Assembly: GCA_025210655.1 (NCBI GenBank)
Contig: JAOARG010000048.1
Coordinates: forward strand, 32,737 to 96,736
Origin: Bacillota bacterium
GTDB taxonomy: Bacteria > Bacillota > Clostridia > Peptostreptococcales > Acidaminobacteraceae
Direction: 5' to 3'
DNA: 64,000 nt
A model generated the notes under the pieces. The model made no database searches, was not told where the DNA came from, and saw nothing but the letters and a program-made list of their open reading frames with translations. This document shows positions 34,836 to 44,205 of this stretch, one piece after another; the stretch's first letter is position 1, and each line of letters opens with the position of its first letter. The translations under genes and the position numbers were made by a program.

Positions 34836-35894
34836 TTATTTTCTTATTCCTAGAATTCTTTCGAGTTCTTCATTAGTGTATTCTTTCTTTCTTGTTTCAA
34901 AGTTATGGAACTTATTTTTTTTGGCAGTTGCCGTAGTCTTTTGATTTACTGTTTTTTGAGTAGTAGTAGCTTTATTCTCTAGATATTCCTTATACTTTTC
35001 AGGAGTATCAATACCCTCACCAATAAGGTTTTTAATAATCTTATCCATGTAATTCATATTTACATTGGATGTTTTTTTGGAGCTTTCTGTTAGAACAATT
35101 TCAACAAAGTCCATATCAAGATTTTGTTCCTTAAACCAGATATCCATGATTTCTCTATCCCCGGCAGTAGGTACAGATTTTTGATATCCAAGAAGGGAGT
35201 ATACTTTTTGATACATCTTTTGGAATTCATCCCTTGTACCCCTGTATTCAACAAGTTTTTCAACATTTATTATGCCCTTGTCATGCCAGTTCCTTAAAAT
35301 TGCACCGATATATTTTAAGTCCTTTACTCTTTTAGTTTCGATTGAGTATTCAAATGCTTTTATGATAATATCGGGATTCATATTGTAGTTGTATATGAAG
35401 TCCAGTACATATCTTTTTTCTTTAGGATTAAGAGGTCTTCTCATAATCTGATCCACTTCATAAAACATATTTTGAATCATTGGTGAATTATTTGCCATTA
35501 ATAGGTCATTTGGATCAGACTTGTGAACCGTTTCATGTGAAACAGTTTGAGCAGATCCAGCACTATAGTTGTTGTCTATATATAATTGTCTCAGTGATAA
35601 AAATTCAACAGTATAGTCGTATTTGTCATCTGAGTTCATATGTTTTATTATGATTCCTTTCTTCTCCCAGAAGTTCCACGCTCTTAATACGTCTTCAACG
35701 GGAAGATTAAGGAGTTTTGCAAGGGTATAATTGTTGTATTCAACGGTGGAATCCCTATCTGTAGCTATTTTATAACCCATTAGATAGACCTTTACGTGGG
35801 TTCCATCAGCCATGGGCATGAAGTCGTTTATAAAAATGTTCTCAATTAGGGTTTGACCGAAATCTATTTTTGGATTTGAAATAATAAATGACAT
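34836..35894 (-). CDS. DnaD-domain replication initiation protein
   Basis: A 352-residue DnaD-like primosomal protein. The N-terminal winged helix (KVYLMGYKIATDRDSTVEYNN, then LAKLLNLPVEDVLRAWNFWEKKGI) binds DNA or partners. A central DnaB_2/DDBH2 domain follows (about 150-215; KRYVLDFIYNYNMNPDIIIKAFEYSI, then IGAILRNWHDKGI), and a second similar region near 225-300. It helps remodel DNA and recruit the helicase loader. AAAGGTG lies 7 bases before the ATG. The upstream gene is divergent. Confidence 0.88.
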   Translation of the reverse strand: MSFIISNPKIDFGQTLIENIFINDFMPMADGTHVKVYLMGYKIATDRDSTVEYNNYTLAKLLNLPVEDVLRAWNFWEKKGIIIKHMNSDDKYDYTVEFLSLRQLYIDNNYSAGSAQTVSHETVHKSDPNDLLMANNSPMIQNMFYEVDQIMRRPLNPKEKRYVLDFIYNYNMNPDIIIKAFEYSIETKRVKDLKYIGAILRNWHDKGIINVEKLVEYRGTRDEFQKMYQKVYSLLGYQKSVPTAGDREIMDIWFKEQNLDMDFVEIVLTESSKKTSNVNMNYMDKIIKNLIGEGIDTPEKYKEYLENKATTTQKTVNQKTTATAKKNKFHNFETRKKEYTNEELERILGIRK

Positions 35895-36065
35895 TCAAAT
35901 GCACCTTTTTCCTTTAATTTATTAGTAACATTATATCACAATATTTCTCCTCATAACATAGAAGCAAAAGACCATTAATTAAAAGGGAAATTCTCCTATA
36001 ATAGAAGGTTTTAATGTGATATACTTTAAGATAGGATAATTATGTATATGAAGAGGAGAAATTAT

Positions 36066-37559
36066 ATGAGCAATAAAAGTAGACAAGAGTCATTTGTAGA
36101 CAAACTGGCTAAAATTGTTGCCAGCATGCTCCGACCTTTTGTTAAATTGTATAGGAAAGGGAAGGAATTTGAATTTAAAAAACCAGAAATTAATGTTCCA
36201 GAAATAAATATAAAAAAGCCTGATATATCTTTGGCTGAAAAACTTAGAAATTGTCCCCATATCAACAGGGTTAAAAGTTTTTTTGATTTCAAGGATAAGG
36301 ACTTTAACTTTGATACTATGAAGGATTTTGTAATCAAGTATAAAATTATAGTTGCCTCAGTTCTTGTGGGAATAATAGTTTGTGCTGGTGGTACATATCA
36401 TTTACTGAATACTCCGACAGTTTCTGTACAAGAAGCTGCAGCACAATCTTCTACAGAAACGGCTGCAGATGATAGTATGTTTGGGGAGATGTTGGCTGAG
36501 TATGATAATCTTTCTGAAATGGGTCTTAATCAATATGTATTAAGAATAAATGGTGAGGTTGCTGGATATTTTTCTGATAAAACAGAGGGAGAAAAAGTAC
36601 TTGAACTTGTTAAAGCTGAGTTTTCAGGAGATAAGGATACTGAGTACAAGAAGGTATACTTCAAAGAGAATGTAAGTCTTGAAAAAGAAAATGTAAAAGC
36701 TATTGATATTGAAGAAGCACAGCTTCCAGAAGATATAGCTAGTTATATTGTTAAGGGAACTGACGAAAAGAGACTTCATAAAATTCAGAAGGGAGAAAAC
36801 TTCTGGTTACTTGCTAAAAAGTATAATATCAAGGTAGACGATCTTGTTAAGGCTAATCCTGATGTTAGTCCTGAAACGATTCAAATTGGCCAAGAAATTA
36901 GCCTTGTAGTTCCTAAACCTTTGATTAGTGTTGTAACTGTAGAGGAAAAGGAACTAGTAGAAAGACTTCCGAGAAAAGTAGAGTACATCGATTCAGAAAG
37001 CTACTATAAGGGAGAATATAAAGTAAAGACAAGTGGTAAGGATGGAGAAAGAAAGATTCTTGCTGAAATATATAAAGAGAATGGTATTGAAGTGAATAAA
37101 GTAGTACTTTCTGAAGAAATTTTAGTTCCTTCAGAAGTGAAAGTAATGTATAGGGGTACAAAGAATCCTCCACCAAGGATAGGTTCTGGAGTTTTTGCTA
37201 GACCTTTAAGTAGGGGTGTAGTAACTTCGCCTTTTGGTATGAGATGGGGTAGACTTCATGCAGGTATTGATATAGGTGTGCCTACTGGAACACCTATAAC
37301 AGCTGCAGATGGAGGAAAAGTTACTTTTGCAGGAAATAATGGTGGATACGGACTTTTAGTTATTATTGATCATGGTGGGAATTTCTCGACAAGATATGGT
37401 CACAATTCTAAACTTTTAGTTAAGAAAGGTGACAGGGTTTATAAGGGTCAGAAAATAGCCCTTAGTGGAAACACTGGAAGATCTACGGGACCACATCTTC
37501 ATTTTGAAATTAGGAAGAATGGAACACCTATAAATCCAGCTAAATATGTAAAGTTCTAA
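36066..37559 (+). CDS. Membrane-anchored M23 peptidase with LysM and G5 domains
   Basis: About 497 residues. Basic cytoplasmic N-terminus with repeated EINVPEIN/KKPDIS segments, TM near 100-122 (IVASVLVGIIVCAGGTYHLL), then LysM (KIQKGENFWLLAKKYNIKVD), a G5 domain (VVTVEEKELVERLPRKVEYI, then SEEILVPSEVKVMYRGTK), and a C-terminal M23/LytM endopeptidase with zinc motif HAGIDIG and HLHFEI. It is expected to cut peptidoglycan cross-bridges while bound to the wall. GAGGAG at 36053-36058 fixes ATG 36066; the frame upstream at 36042 is not used. The WalRK genes follow directly, so it is a likely WalR-linked autolysin, though no WalR box was seen at its own promoter. Confidence 0.9.
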   Translation: MSNKSRQESFVDKLAKIVASMLRPFVKLYRKGKEFEFKKPEINVPEINIKKPDISLAEKLRNCPHINRVKSFFDFKDKDFNFDTMKDFVIKYKIIVASVLVGIIVCAGGTYHLLNTPTVSVQEAAAQSSTETAADDSMFGEMLAEYDNLSEMGLNQYVLRINGEVAGYFSDKTEGEKVLELVKAEFSGDKDTEYKKVYFKENVSLEKENVKAIDIEEAQLPEDIASYIVKGTDEKRLHKIQKGENFWLLAKKYNIKVDDLVKANPDVSPETIQIGQEISLVVPKPLISVVTVEEKELVERLPRKVEYIDSESYYKGEYKVKTSGKDGERKILAEIYKENGIEVNKVVLSEEILVPSEVKVMYRGTKNPPPRIGSGVFARPLSRGVVTSPFGMRWGRLHAGIDIGVPTGTPITAADGGKVTFAGNNGGYGLLVIIDHGGNFSTRYGHNSKLLVKKGDRVYKGQKIALSGNTGRSTGPHLHFEIRKNGTPINPAKYVKF

Positions 37560-37599
37560 TTTATTACTATAGCTATGTTATTTGAAAAGAGGTGCTTTT

Positions 37600-38301
37600 A
37601 TGGAAAGAAAGATACTTGTAGTAGACGATGAAAAACCGATTTCGGATATAATAAAATTCAATTTAGAAAAAGAAGGATATAAAGTGGAAGTTGCTTATGA
37701 TGGTGATGAAGCTTTAAAGATGGTTTATAAAGAAGAGCCGGATCTTATTCTTCTAGATGTTATGCTTCCTAAGCTTGATGGTTTTCAGGTTTGTAAGAAG
37801 GTTAGGGAGTCATTTAATACTCCTATAATAATGCTTACTGCTAAGGAAGAAGAGGTAGATAAGGTTTTAGGTCTTGAACTTGGAGCTGATGACTATATAA
37901 CTAAACCTTTTGGAATGAGGGAACTTATTGCAAGGGTTAAGGCAAATCTTAGAAGAATTGACTTTGATTCTGATGAGAGTAGAGAAACTGAATCAAAGAA
38001 TAATATTGTATCTGGAAATTTAGAAATAGACCTTGATAGATATGAGGTAAAAAGGGACAGCAGTATTATTGAACTTACTCTAAGGGAGTATGAACTTCTT
38101 AAGTTTTTAGCTACTCAGGAAGGACAAATATTTACTAGGGAGCAGCTCCTTAAGGATGTTTGGGGATATGAGTATTTTGGTGATATAAGGACGGTAGATG
38201 TTACTGTTAGGAGATTAAGAGAGAAAATAGAAGAGGACTCAAGTAGTCCTAAACATATACTGACTAAAAGAGGAGTAGGTTACTATTTCAGGAGGAACTA
38301 A
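37600..38301 (+). CDS. walR: Response regulator WalR (YycF/VicR)
   Basis: A 233-residue OmpR-type regulator with phospho-acceptor D53 in LLDVMLPKLD, K in TKPFGMRELIARVK, and a C-terminal winged helix (ELTLREYELLKFLATQEGQI, TVDVTVRRLREKI). Its place directly before a PAS-HAMP kinase and yycHIJ identifies it as the essential WalR regulator of cell wall metabolism. ATG 37600 after GAGGTG; the preceding TTG at 37582 lacks a ribosome binding site. A WalR site is visible at 40119-40135. Confidence 0.96.
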   Translation: MERKILVVDDEKPISDIIKFNLEKEGYKVEVAYDGDEALKMVYKEEPDLILLDVMLPKLDGFQVCKKVRESFNTPIIMLTAKEEEVDKVLGLELGADDYITKPFGMRELIARVKANLRRIDFDSDESRETESKNNIVSGNLEIDLDRYEVKRDSSIIELTLREYELLKFLATQEGQIFTREQLLKDVWGYEYFGDIRTVDVTVRRLREKIEEDSSSPKHILTKRGVGYYFRRN

Positions 38302-38304
38302 ATA

Positions 38305-40101
38305 ATGTTTAAGAGTATAAGGTGGAAATTTGTTATTATATATTTCCTCCTTGTTTTCATTGCGATGATTCTTGCGGGAGTAATGATAATAAAGACTTTT
38401 GAGTCCTACAATTTAAGGGATATCAATAATAAGATAGATGATTTATCCAATCTTATTATGCCAAGCCTTGAAAAAATCGAAAATTTTGAGGAGAATAAAG
38501 AGCGTATAGATGGAATCCTTGATAATCATAGAAATATCGGTTTTCAAGAGGAAATATTTATTGTTGATAAAAATTCAAATAATATTGTTGCTACCACATC
38601 TGAAAATATTAATATTCAGTCTGAAGAGGTATTGGACTTTAATCTTATCGTCAAGGGATTTGGTGGTGAGACTGCAGAGAGTAATATTATCATTGATTCT
38701 GGGGATTATGTTATTAAAACAAAGGATAAGGTCTATCCTGTTCTTTATGATGGAGAAAACAAGGGAATAATATATATACGATATAATCTGAATGAACTAT
38801 ATGATAATCTAAACAACTATAAAAAAATCATAGTCCAAGCTACAATTTTGTCCCTTATTACTACAGTTGTTCTGGGTTCGGTTATTGCTAAGAGTATAGT
38901 TAACCCAATAAATGATGTAACGGATAAGGCTGCAAAAATGGCAGATGGTGATTTTGATGTTCAGGTTGATATAAAATCAGATGATGAGATTGGTAAACTT
39001 GGGGAGATGTTTAACCATCTAACCGGTGAACTTAGAAAAAGTTATAGTGATATTTCCAGGGAAAAATCCAAAATGGAAGCTATAGTAAATTATATGGCTG
39101 ATGGACTTATTGCTGTAAATAACATGGGTGAGATAATACTTGTTAATCCTAAAGCAATGGATATGTTGGGTATTGATGAGGGTGAATTTGATATTCATAA
39201 GTATAATGAAGTTATTTCTAAATATAGTGAAAGACTTTTAATAAACAATATTATAGAAAATAATCCTAATTGGATAGGTAGCGAGACTATTGCCAAGGAT
39301 GATTCTATATATAGGGTCAACTTTGCACCATATCAAAATGATGTTGGGATGAAAAAGGGGCTTGTATTGGTTATGCAGGATGTTACAGAGCAGCAAAAAC
39401 TTGATGATATGAGAAGAGAATTTGTTGCCAATGTATCCCACGAACTTAAAACTCCACTAACAAGTATAAAGAGTTATACCGAAACTATACTTGATGGGGC
39501 AATTGAAGATACGGATATGACTAAAAATTTCCTTTCTGTAGTTCTTTCTGAAGCTGATAGGATGAATAGACTGGTAAAGGATTTATTACAGCTTTCAAAC
39601 TTCGATTCAAAGAAGATTATGATGCATATGGAGTATCAGGATATAGTTGATTTATTGAAAAAGTCAATAATGAAGATGGATGTTACTGCTAAGCAGATGG
39701 ATCACAAGGTGACACTTACTACAACTTATCAAAGTTTAATTGCTTATTTTGACTGGGATCGTATAGAGCAGGTTGTTTTAAACATAATAGGAAATGCAAT
39801 AAAGTATACTCCTAGGGGTGGAAAAGTAGAAGTGTATCTAATGACAGATGACAGCAGTGTACTTATTAAGGTAATTGATAATGGTGATGGTATCCATGAA
39901 GATGCCCTTGATAGATTATTTGAGAGATTCTACAGGGTTGATAAGGCAAGGTCTAGAGATCTTGGTGGAACTGGTTTAGGCCTTTCTATTGCCAAGGAAA
40001 TAGTAGAGCTCCATGAAGGTGAAATAGAGATTGATAGTATTGTTGGAGAAGGTACTGTTGTGACAATTAGGTTACCTCTTGAAGATTATGAAGAAGTGTA
40101 A
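38305..40101 (+). CDS. walK: Sensor kinase WalK (YycG/VicK)
   Basis: 598 residues. TM1 about 9-30, extracellular PASta-like sensor region about 35-170, TM2 about 178-198 (IVQATILSLITTVVLGSVI), HAMP about 200-250, PAS about 265-365, HisKA with H379 (VANVSHELKTPLTS), and HATPase (NIIGNAIKYTPRGG, GTGLGLSIAKEIVELHEG). It phosphorylates WalR in response to wall state and is inhibited by YycH/YycI. 3 bp after walR: one operon. Confidence 0.95.
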   Translation: MFKSIRWKFVIIYFLLVFIAMILAGVMIIKTFESYNLRDINNKIDDLSNLIMPSLEKIENFEENKERIDGILDNHRNIGFQEEIFIVDKNSNNIVATTSENINIQSEEVLDFNLIVKGFGGETAESNIIIDSGDYVIKTKDKVYPVLYDGENKGIIYIRYNLNELYDNLNNYKKIIVQATILSLITTVVLGSVIAKSIVNPINDVTDKAAKMADGDFDVQVDIKSDDEIGKLGEMFNHLTGELRKSYSDISREKSKMEAIVNYMADGLIAVNNMGEIILVNPKAMDMLGIDEGEFDIHKYNEVISKYSERLLINNIIENNPNWIGSETIAKDDSIYRVNFAPYQNDVGMKKGLVLVMQDVTEQQKLDDMRREFVANVSHELKTPLTSIKSYTETILDGAIEDTDMTKNFLSVVLSEADRMNRLVKDLLQLSNFDSKKIMMHMEYQDIVDLLKKSIMKMDVTAKQMDHKVTLTTTYQSLIAYFDWDRIEQVVLNIIGNAIKYTPRGGKVEVYLMTDDSSVLIKVIDNGDGIHEDALDRLFERFYRVDKARSRDLGGTGLGLSIAKEIVELHEGEIEIDSIVGEGTVVTIRLPLEDYEEV

Positions 40102-40118
40102 CAACCTTTTAAATCATG

Positions 40119-40151
40119 TGTAATATAATTGTAATATTACTCTTGTATAAT
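40119..40151 (+). promoter_or_regulatory. WalR box and -10 upstream of the exported-protein gene
   Basis: TGTAAT-ATAAT-TGTAAT (40119-40135) matches the WalR site TGTWAH-N5-TGTWAH at every position. It is followed by TATAAT (40146-40151) with no -35 element at the expected place, so the promoter would depend on WalR as an activator. The transcript would start about 25 bases before the ribosome binding site of the gene at 40183. Confidence 0.8.
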
Positions 40152-40182
40152 TTAAGTAACTATAATTTAGGAGGAGAGTCCC

Positions 40183-40956
40183 ATGATGAGAAAATTGATA
40201 TCCACGTTGACAATTTCATTAATGATTATCATTTTAAGCTTCAGTGGATTTGCTATGGATAATAGCATCGATTGGGACAAGTCAATTGAGATAATCAGTC
40301 CGGAAATTGATTCAAATGATGAAGTTCTAGTAATGGATGGAGAGCTTTTGATCAATATAAGATTGAACGGAAATATCAGTACTAACATGAGCATGTATGA
40401 CATAGGTGAGCCCCTAGAAGTCGATGATATCTATCTTAGTGAACACGAGAGCTTATCAAGATTTTTATTAGAAAACCCTAAGAATACTGAACTTAGTGAA
40501 GAAGCTATTTCCCAAGTTGAAGATTTAGATGAAGAAGAGTTAATTGATTTGTACAATCAAAGTGAAGATGATCTTAGTAAGCTTTCAGACGATATAAAAT
40601 CTATGTATATAGTAATTGATTTTATAATGTTGAAGGATGAAGAGAACTTAACGGATACAGATAAAGAAAATATTAGCAAGTTTGATGAAATGCTTGTGTC
40701 GTATTTTGAGAAAAAACTTGAATATGAATATGTTGTAGAAACATATAATAAAGAAATAAAGGATCCTGTATTTGAAGATGTGGAAGTAAAGCTTGAAGGC
40801 TTTTTACCATATTACCAAATGGAAGTTGATGGACTAGTAAGTAGTAATTATGAATTAGTCTTCACTGATAATGAAGGTAATATTGTAAAGACACAGGAGT
40901 TCAGTGTTGTTTCTGAGGAAATAGCTAAAGAGGATATTATAGAGGAAGATAAATAA
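40183..40956 (+). CDS. Unknown exported protein encoded between walK and yycH
   Basis: A 257-residue secreted or lipoprotein-like protein with a signal peptide (TLTISLMIIILSFSGFA, cleavage probably after FAM/D). The mature part is very acidic, with repeated E/D-rich segments (SEEAISQVEDLDEEELIDLY) and a C-terminal domain with beta-strand character (YYQMEVDGLVSSNYELVFT). No known motif. It is placed inside the walRK-yycHIJ cluster, a position usually empty in Bacillus, and has its own WalR box. GGAGGAG precedes ATG 40183. It is probably a new member of the local WalR regulon; function unknown. Confidence 0.7.
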   Translation: MMRKLISTLTISLMIIILSFSGFAMDNSIDWDKSIEIISPEIDSNDEVLVMDGELLINIRLNGNISTNMSMYDIGEPLEVDDIYLSEHESLSRFLLENPKNTELSEEAISQVEDLDEEELIDLYNQSEDDLSKLSDDIKSMYIVIDFIMLKDEENLTDTDKENISKFDEMLVSYFEKKLEYEYVVETYNKEIKDPVFEDVEVKLEGFLPYYQMEVDGLVSSNYELVFTDNEGNIVKTQEFSVVSEEIAKEDIIEEDK

Positions 40957-40973
40957 ATTACGGAGGTAAATCC

Positions 40974-42446
40974 ATGAAAAGGCTGTCGTACAAGAACGGT
41001 ATTCTTTTAGGCCTTATTGGATTAAGCATCGTTTTAACATCGCAATTGTTATATGATCGTAAGTATTCAGTTTCCAATCTTATAACTTTTGAGGATGAAA
41101 GTGTAGAAAAGAAAATTAAAGATATTGATAAGTATTTAAACCCCCAAAGTTTTTCAATAAGCTTTGGGGGTGGCTTTCATACGGTGCTTTTTTCTGACAT
41201 AGCCGGGGTTTGGAGTAATTCAAAAGATATAGTTAAAAATAACTATATTAATCCAGATGAGGAATTTAAAAAAATAAATTACGATGAGTGGGAAGATGTT
41301 TTTAAAGAAAGATCCATAAAGGTAAACATGCCCTTTGTACTTGAAAACAATCTAGTTTCTCAGTATCTTTCCCTAGCTAATAATGAAGGGGAGAAGGGAA
41401 TATCCTTTGATCAATTAATTATTCCCATAAGTGGTCAGTTTATTTATTATGGAGATACATCCTCAGGGGAATTTTATAAGAAAGTATTAAGTGCAGATTT
41501 AAGTTATATCAATGGATTTGTAGATAATATTGAAGGTCAAAAAAATACTAGATACCAAACGGTAGAATCTTATTTTTCTTTAGAAAAAATTCTTGAAACA
41601 GAAGATTTTACAGAGAATATTACCCTTATACCTGTTTCAAGATATAAGGGTATACCAAGGATAAAGGCAATAAGAGAAGTTGATATTGCAGGAACGGATT
41701 TTGAGACGGATGCAAAAAATATTGCAAATAAGGCCTTTGGTAAAAACTTTGATTTTGTAAAGAAGATGGAAGATTATGATGGTTCCTTGGTATATGTATA
41801 TGGTTATGGAGAGAAGGCCCTTAGGATTGGTGCCAATGGATCTGTTGAGTATACTGAAAAGATAGGGGAGGATTATTCAGGAAGTGATATATCCCATGAG
41901 GAAAGAATAAAAATTGCCCTTGAAACCATATCTAAATATGGGGATATGCCATCAAATGTATATTTAAGTGATTATAAAATGTTAGAGGCTGAAGGTCAAA
42001 ATGTCTATCTTATAGAATTTGATTATAAGATAAATGATGTTGATGTGGTAAATAGTGTTAAGCCAGAAAAAAGTCCAATAACAGTAAGGATATATAAGGA
42101 TAGGGTAATTAATTTTAATAAAAATATTAGAAAATACGTTAAGACAATTGCTCCTATTGGATCAAAAGATGAAGTGATTAAATTACCATTTGATATTTTG
42201 AATACAAATTTTAAAGATATATCCCTTAAGTTTAATAAAAACAATAGGGAAAAATTAGCTAATTTCGAGTTTGATAATTATAGTTTCTTACTACTTCAAA
42301 ATATTGAGAAGATAAGGCAATGTTATTTTGTAGATATATTCGAAGGAGAAGAGACTATTAGAAATGCTTGGGAAATAAAAATAGGAGTAAATACCTTCTA
42401 TTTTGATATGTTTACTGGTGAACTTCTTACAGATGTGGTAGAGTAA
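40974..42446 (+). CDS. yycH: YycH (WalH) family regulator of WalK
   Basis: A 490-residue protein: short cytoplasmic N-terminus, TM at about 8-28 (NGILLGLIGLSIVLTSQLLY), long extracellular region. YycH proteins bind the WalK extracellular domain with YycI to lower its activity. Identity rests on topology, length and position (walK-yycH-yycI-yycJ), with low sequence conservation. GGAGGT before ATG 40974. Confidence 0.8.
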   Translation: MKRLSYKNGILLGLIGLSIVLTSQLLYDRKYSVSNLITFEDESVEKKIKDIDKYLNPQSFSISFGGGFHTVLFSDIAGVWSNSKDIVKNNYINPDEEFKKINYDEWEDVFKERSIKVNMPFVLENNLVSQYLSLANNEGEKGISFDQLIIPISGQFIYYGDTSSGEFYKKVLSADLSYINGFVDNIEGQKNTRYQTVESYFSLEKILETEDFTENITLIPVSRYKGIPRIKAIREVDIAGTDFETDAKNIANKAFGKNFDFVKKMEDYDGSLVYVYGYGEKALRIGANGSVEYTEKIGEDYSGSDISHEERIKIALETISKYGDMPSNVYLSDYKMLEAEGQNVYLIEFDYKINDVDVVNSVKPEKSPITVRIYKDRVINFNKNIRKYVKTIAPIGSKDEVIKLPFDILNTNFKDISLKFNKNNREKLANFEFDNYSFLLLQNIEKIRQCYFVDIFEGEETIRNAWEIKIGVNTFYFDMFTGELLTDVVE

Positions 42447-42489
42447 TTATGATATTTTATAATTGCTTCTAGTTAGGCAGGTGAAAGAT

Positions 42490-43347
42490 TTGGATTGGTC
42501 AAGAGCTAGGGATACATTGATATGGGCCCTTGTGGTTGTAAATTTAATACTTGGAGTTTATGTATTTATGGATTATAAGACTAACCCTTACACTAGTAAA
42601 TCTGTTGAGGATACAGAGTCGGTATTAAAGCTTTTAAATGAAAGTAAAATATATATTCCAAAGCTTATAAAAGTTAGAAAAGATAAGATGAAAGATATCG
42701 TTCTTGAATATGAAAGGTATGATATTGAAGAAGAAGGTTTAAAATTTTTTAGTGGAGATTTTGTCATTGATGGAAACGTTGCTTCAAAAAGAAATGAGAA
42801 AATATATATAACCAGTAAAAATGAGTTCTTGTATGTAAAGGATGTTGATAAGGAACCATTTGGATATATAGGGGAGACCGATGCCAAAGAAATAGGTTTT
42901 GATTTCTTAAGCAAGTATGGTTTTGATCAAAATGTTGAATTTTGGGATTATAAGGTTGACGATGAAGGTGAGAAGGTAATATTTAAAGAAAGCTATAATG
43001 ATAATTTTATTGAAGATGCCAACATGACAATAGTAATATATGATGGTGATGTAATAGGATTTAAAAGAAAATGGTTAAGGGTAAAGGAAGAGAAGGATAC
43101 CAATAAGGATATAGTTCCTGTTTCAAAGGCCCTATATAAATTTATGGTTCAAAAAAACTTAAAGGATCCTGATAGAGAGAATCCAGTTGTGATTGAGGAT
43201 GTGGACCTTGGATATAGGCTTAATATCGGGAATTTTACAAACTCAAATATTATCGCCAGTAGTATAGCTTCTGGAGAAGCAAATGTATATTGGAGAATAA
43301 AGACAAGTGACGGAAAGGCCTACTTTATAGGTGCTTCTGTAGATTAG
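42490..43347 (+). CDS. yycI: YycI (WalI) family regulator of WalK
   Basis: About 285 residues, the hallmark DWSRARDTLIWALVVVNLIL giving a short cytoplasmic tip and TM, then an extracellular domain of YycI shape. Acts with YycH to restrain WalK. TTG start at 42490 behind AGGTGA; an upstream frame entry at 42463 would add residues lying before the ribosome binding site. It follows yycH by 43 bp and precedes yycJ by 17 bp. Confidence 0.85.
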   Translation: MDWSRARDTLIWALVVVNLILGVYVFMDYKTNPYTSKSVEDTESVLKLLNESKIYIPKLIKVRKDKMKDIVLEYERYDIEEEGLKFFSGDFVIDGNVASKRNEKIYITSKNEFLYVKDVDKEPFGYIGETDAKEIGFDFLSKYGFDQNVEFWDYKVDDEGEKVIFKESYNDNFIEDANMTIVIYDGDVIGFKRKWLRVKEEKDTNKDIVPVSKALYKFMVQKNLKDPDRENPVVIEDVDLGYRLNIGNFTNSNIIASSIASGEANVYWRIKTSDGKAYFIGASVD

Positions 43348-43364
43348 TAGAAAGAGGTATATTT

Positions 43365-44168
43365 ATGACATTGGAGTTTTGCTCACTTGCTAGTGGGAGT
43401 AGTGGTAATTGTCAGTACATTGCATCTAATAGTACAAAATTAATACTTGATGCAGGTCTTAGTGGTAAGTATGTTACAAATGGACTTTTGTCAATTAATG
43501 TAGACCCAACTACTGTAAATGGTATTCTAGTAACCCATGAGCATACAGACCACGTTAAGGGTGTTGGGATATTAATGAGAAAGTATGGATGGGATCTTTA
43601 TGTAAACGAGTCTACTTGGAAGGCTATGGAGAGTAAGATGGGTAAGGTAAATCACGATAAGATTCATTTTATTGAGAAAGATAAGGAATTTACTATCGGA
43701 GATATACAAATACTACCTTTTGAAATATCCCATGATGCTGTTGACCCAGTTGGCTATAGTTTTATTAAAGGTGATGGAAATATATCTGTTTTGACTGATT
43801 TAGGAATAGTAACAGATAAAATAATTGATGTTGTAAAGCATTCAGATTTGTTGGTTATGGAAGCCAACCATGATATTGAAATGTTGAAAATAGGCCCATA
43901 TCCAGGATATCTTAAAAAAAGAATCCTAAGCGAAAAGGGTCACCTTTCCAATGTAGATGCAGGGAAGGTTCTTGGGAAAATAATGGAGTATGGTAAAGTA
44001 AAAAATGTACTTCTAGCCCATCTTAGTAAAGAAAATAACTTTCCAGATCTTGCATATGAGACAGTAAAGCAAGAGCTTGAAACTAAGGATATATTATTAG
44101 GTAAAGACATAAATGTTGAATTAACATACAGGGATAGGGTAAGTAAGATATATAGAATTAACCCTTAA
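43365..44168 (+). CDS. yycJ: YycJ (WalJ) metallo-beta-lactamase-fold protein
   Basis: A 267-residue metallo-beta-lactamase-fold protein. The zinc motif THEHTDHVKG is near 57-66, later His/Asp ligands in EISHDAVDPVGYSF and LTDLG. YycJ is a putative 5'-3' exonuclease linked to replication and wall stress in the walRK operon. AGAGGT precedes ATG 43365. Confidence 0.93.
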   Translation: MTLEFCSLASGSSGNCQYIASNSTKLILDAGLSGKYVTNGLLSINVDPTTVNGILVTHEHTDHVKGVGILMRKYGWDLYVNESTWKAMESKMGKVNHDKIHFIEKDKEFTIGDIQILPFEISHDAVDPVGYSFIKGDGNISVLTDLGIVTDKIIDVVKHSDLLVMEANHDIEMLKIGPYPGYLKKRILSEKGHLSNVDAGKVLGKIMEYGKVKNVLLAHLSKENNFPDLAYETVKQELETKDILLGKDINVELTYRDRVSKIYRINP

Positions 44169-44205
44169 AAGTTATAAGACTAACTTTTGCCTGGAGGTAT
44201 GTAGA

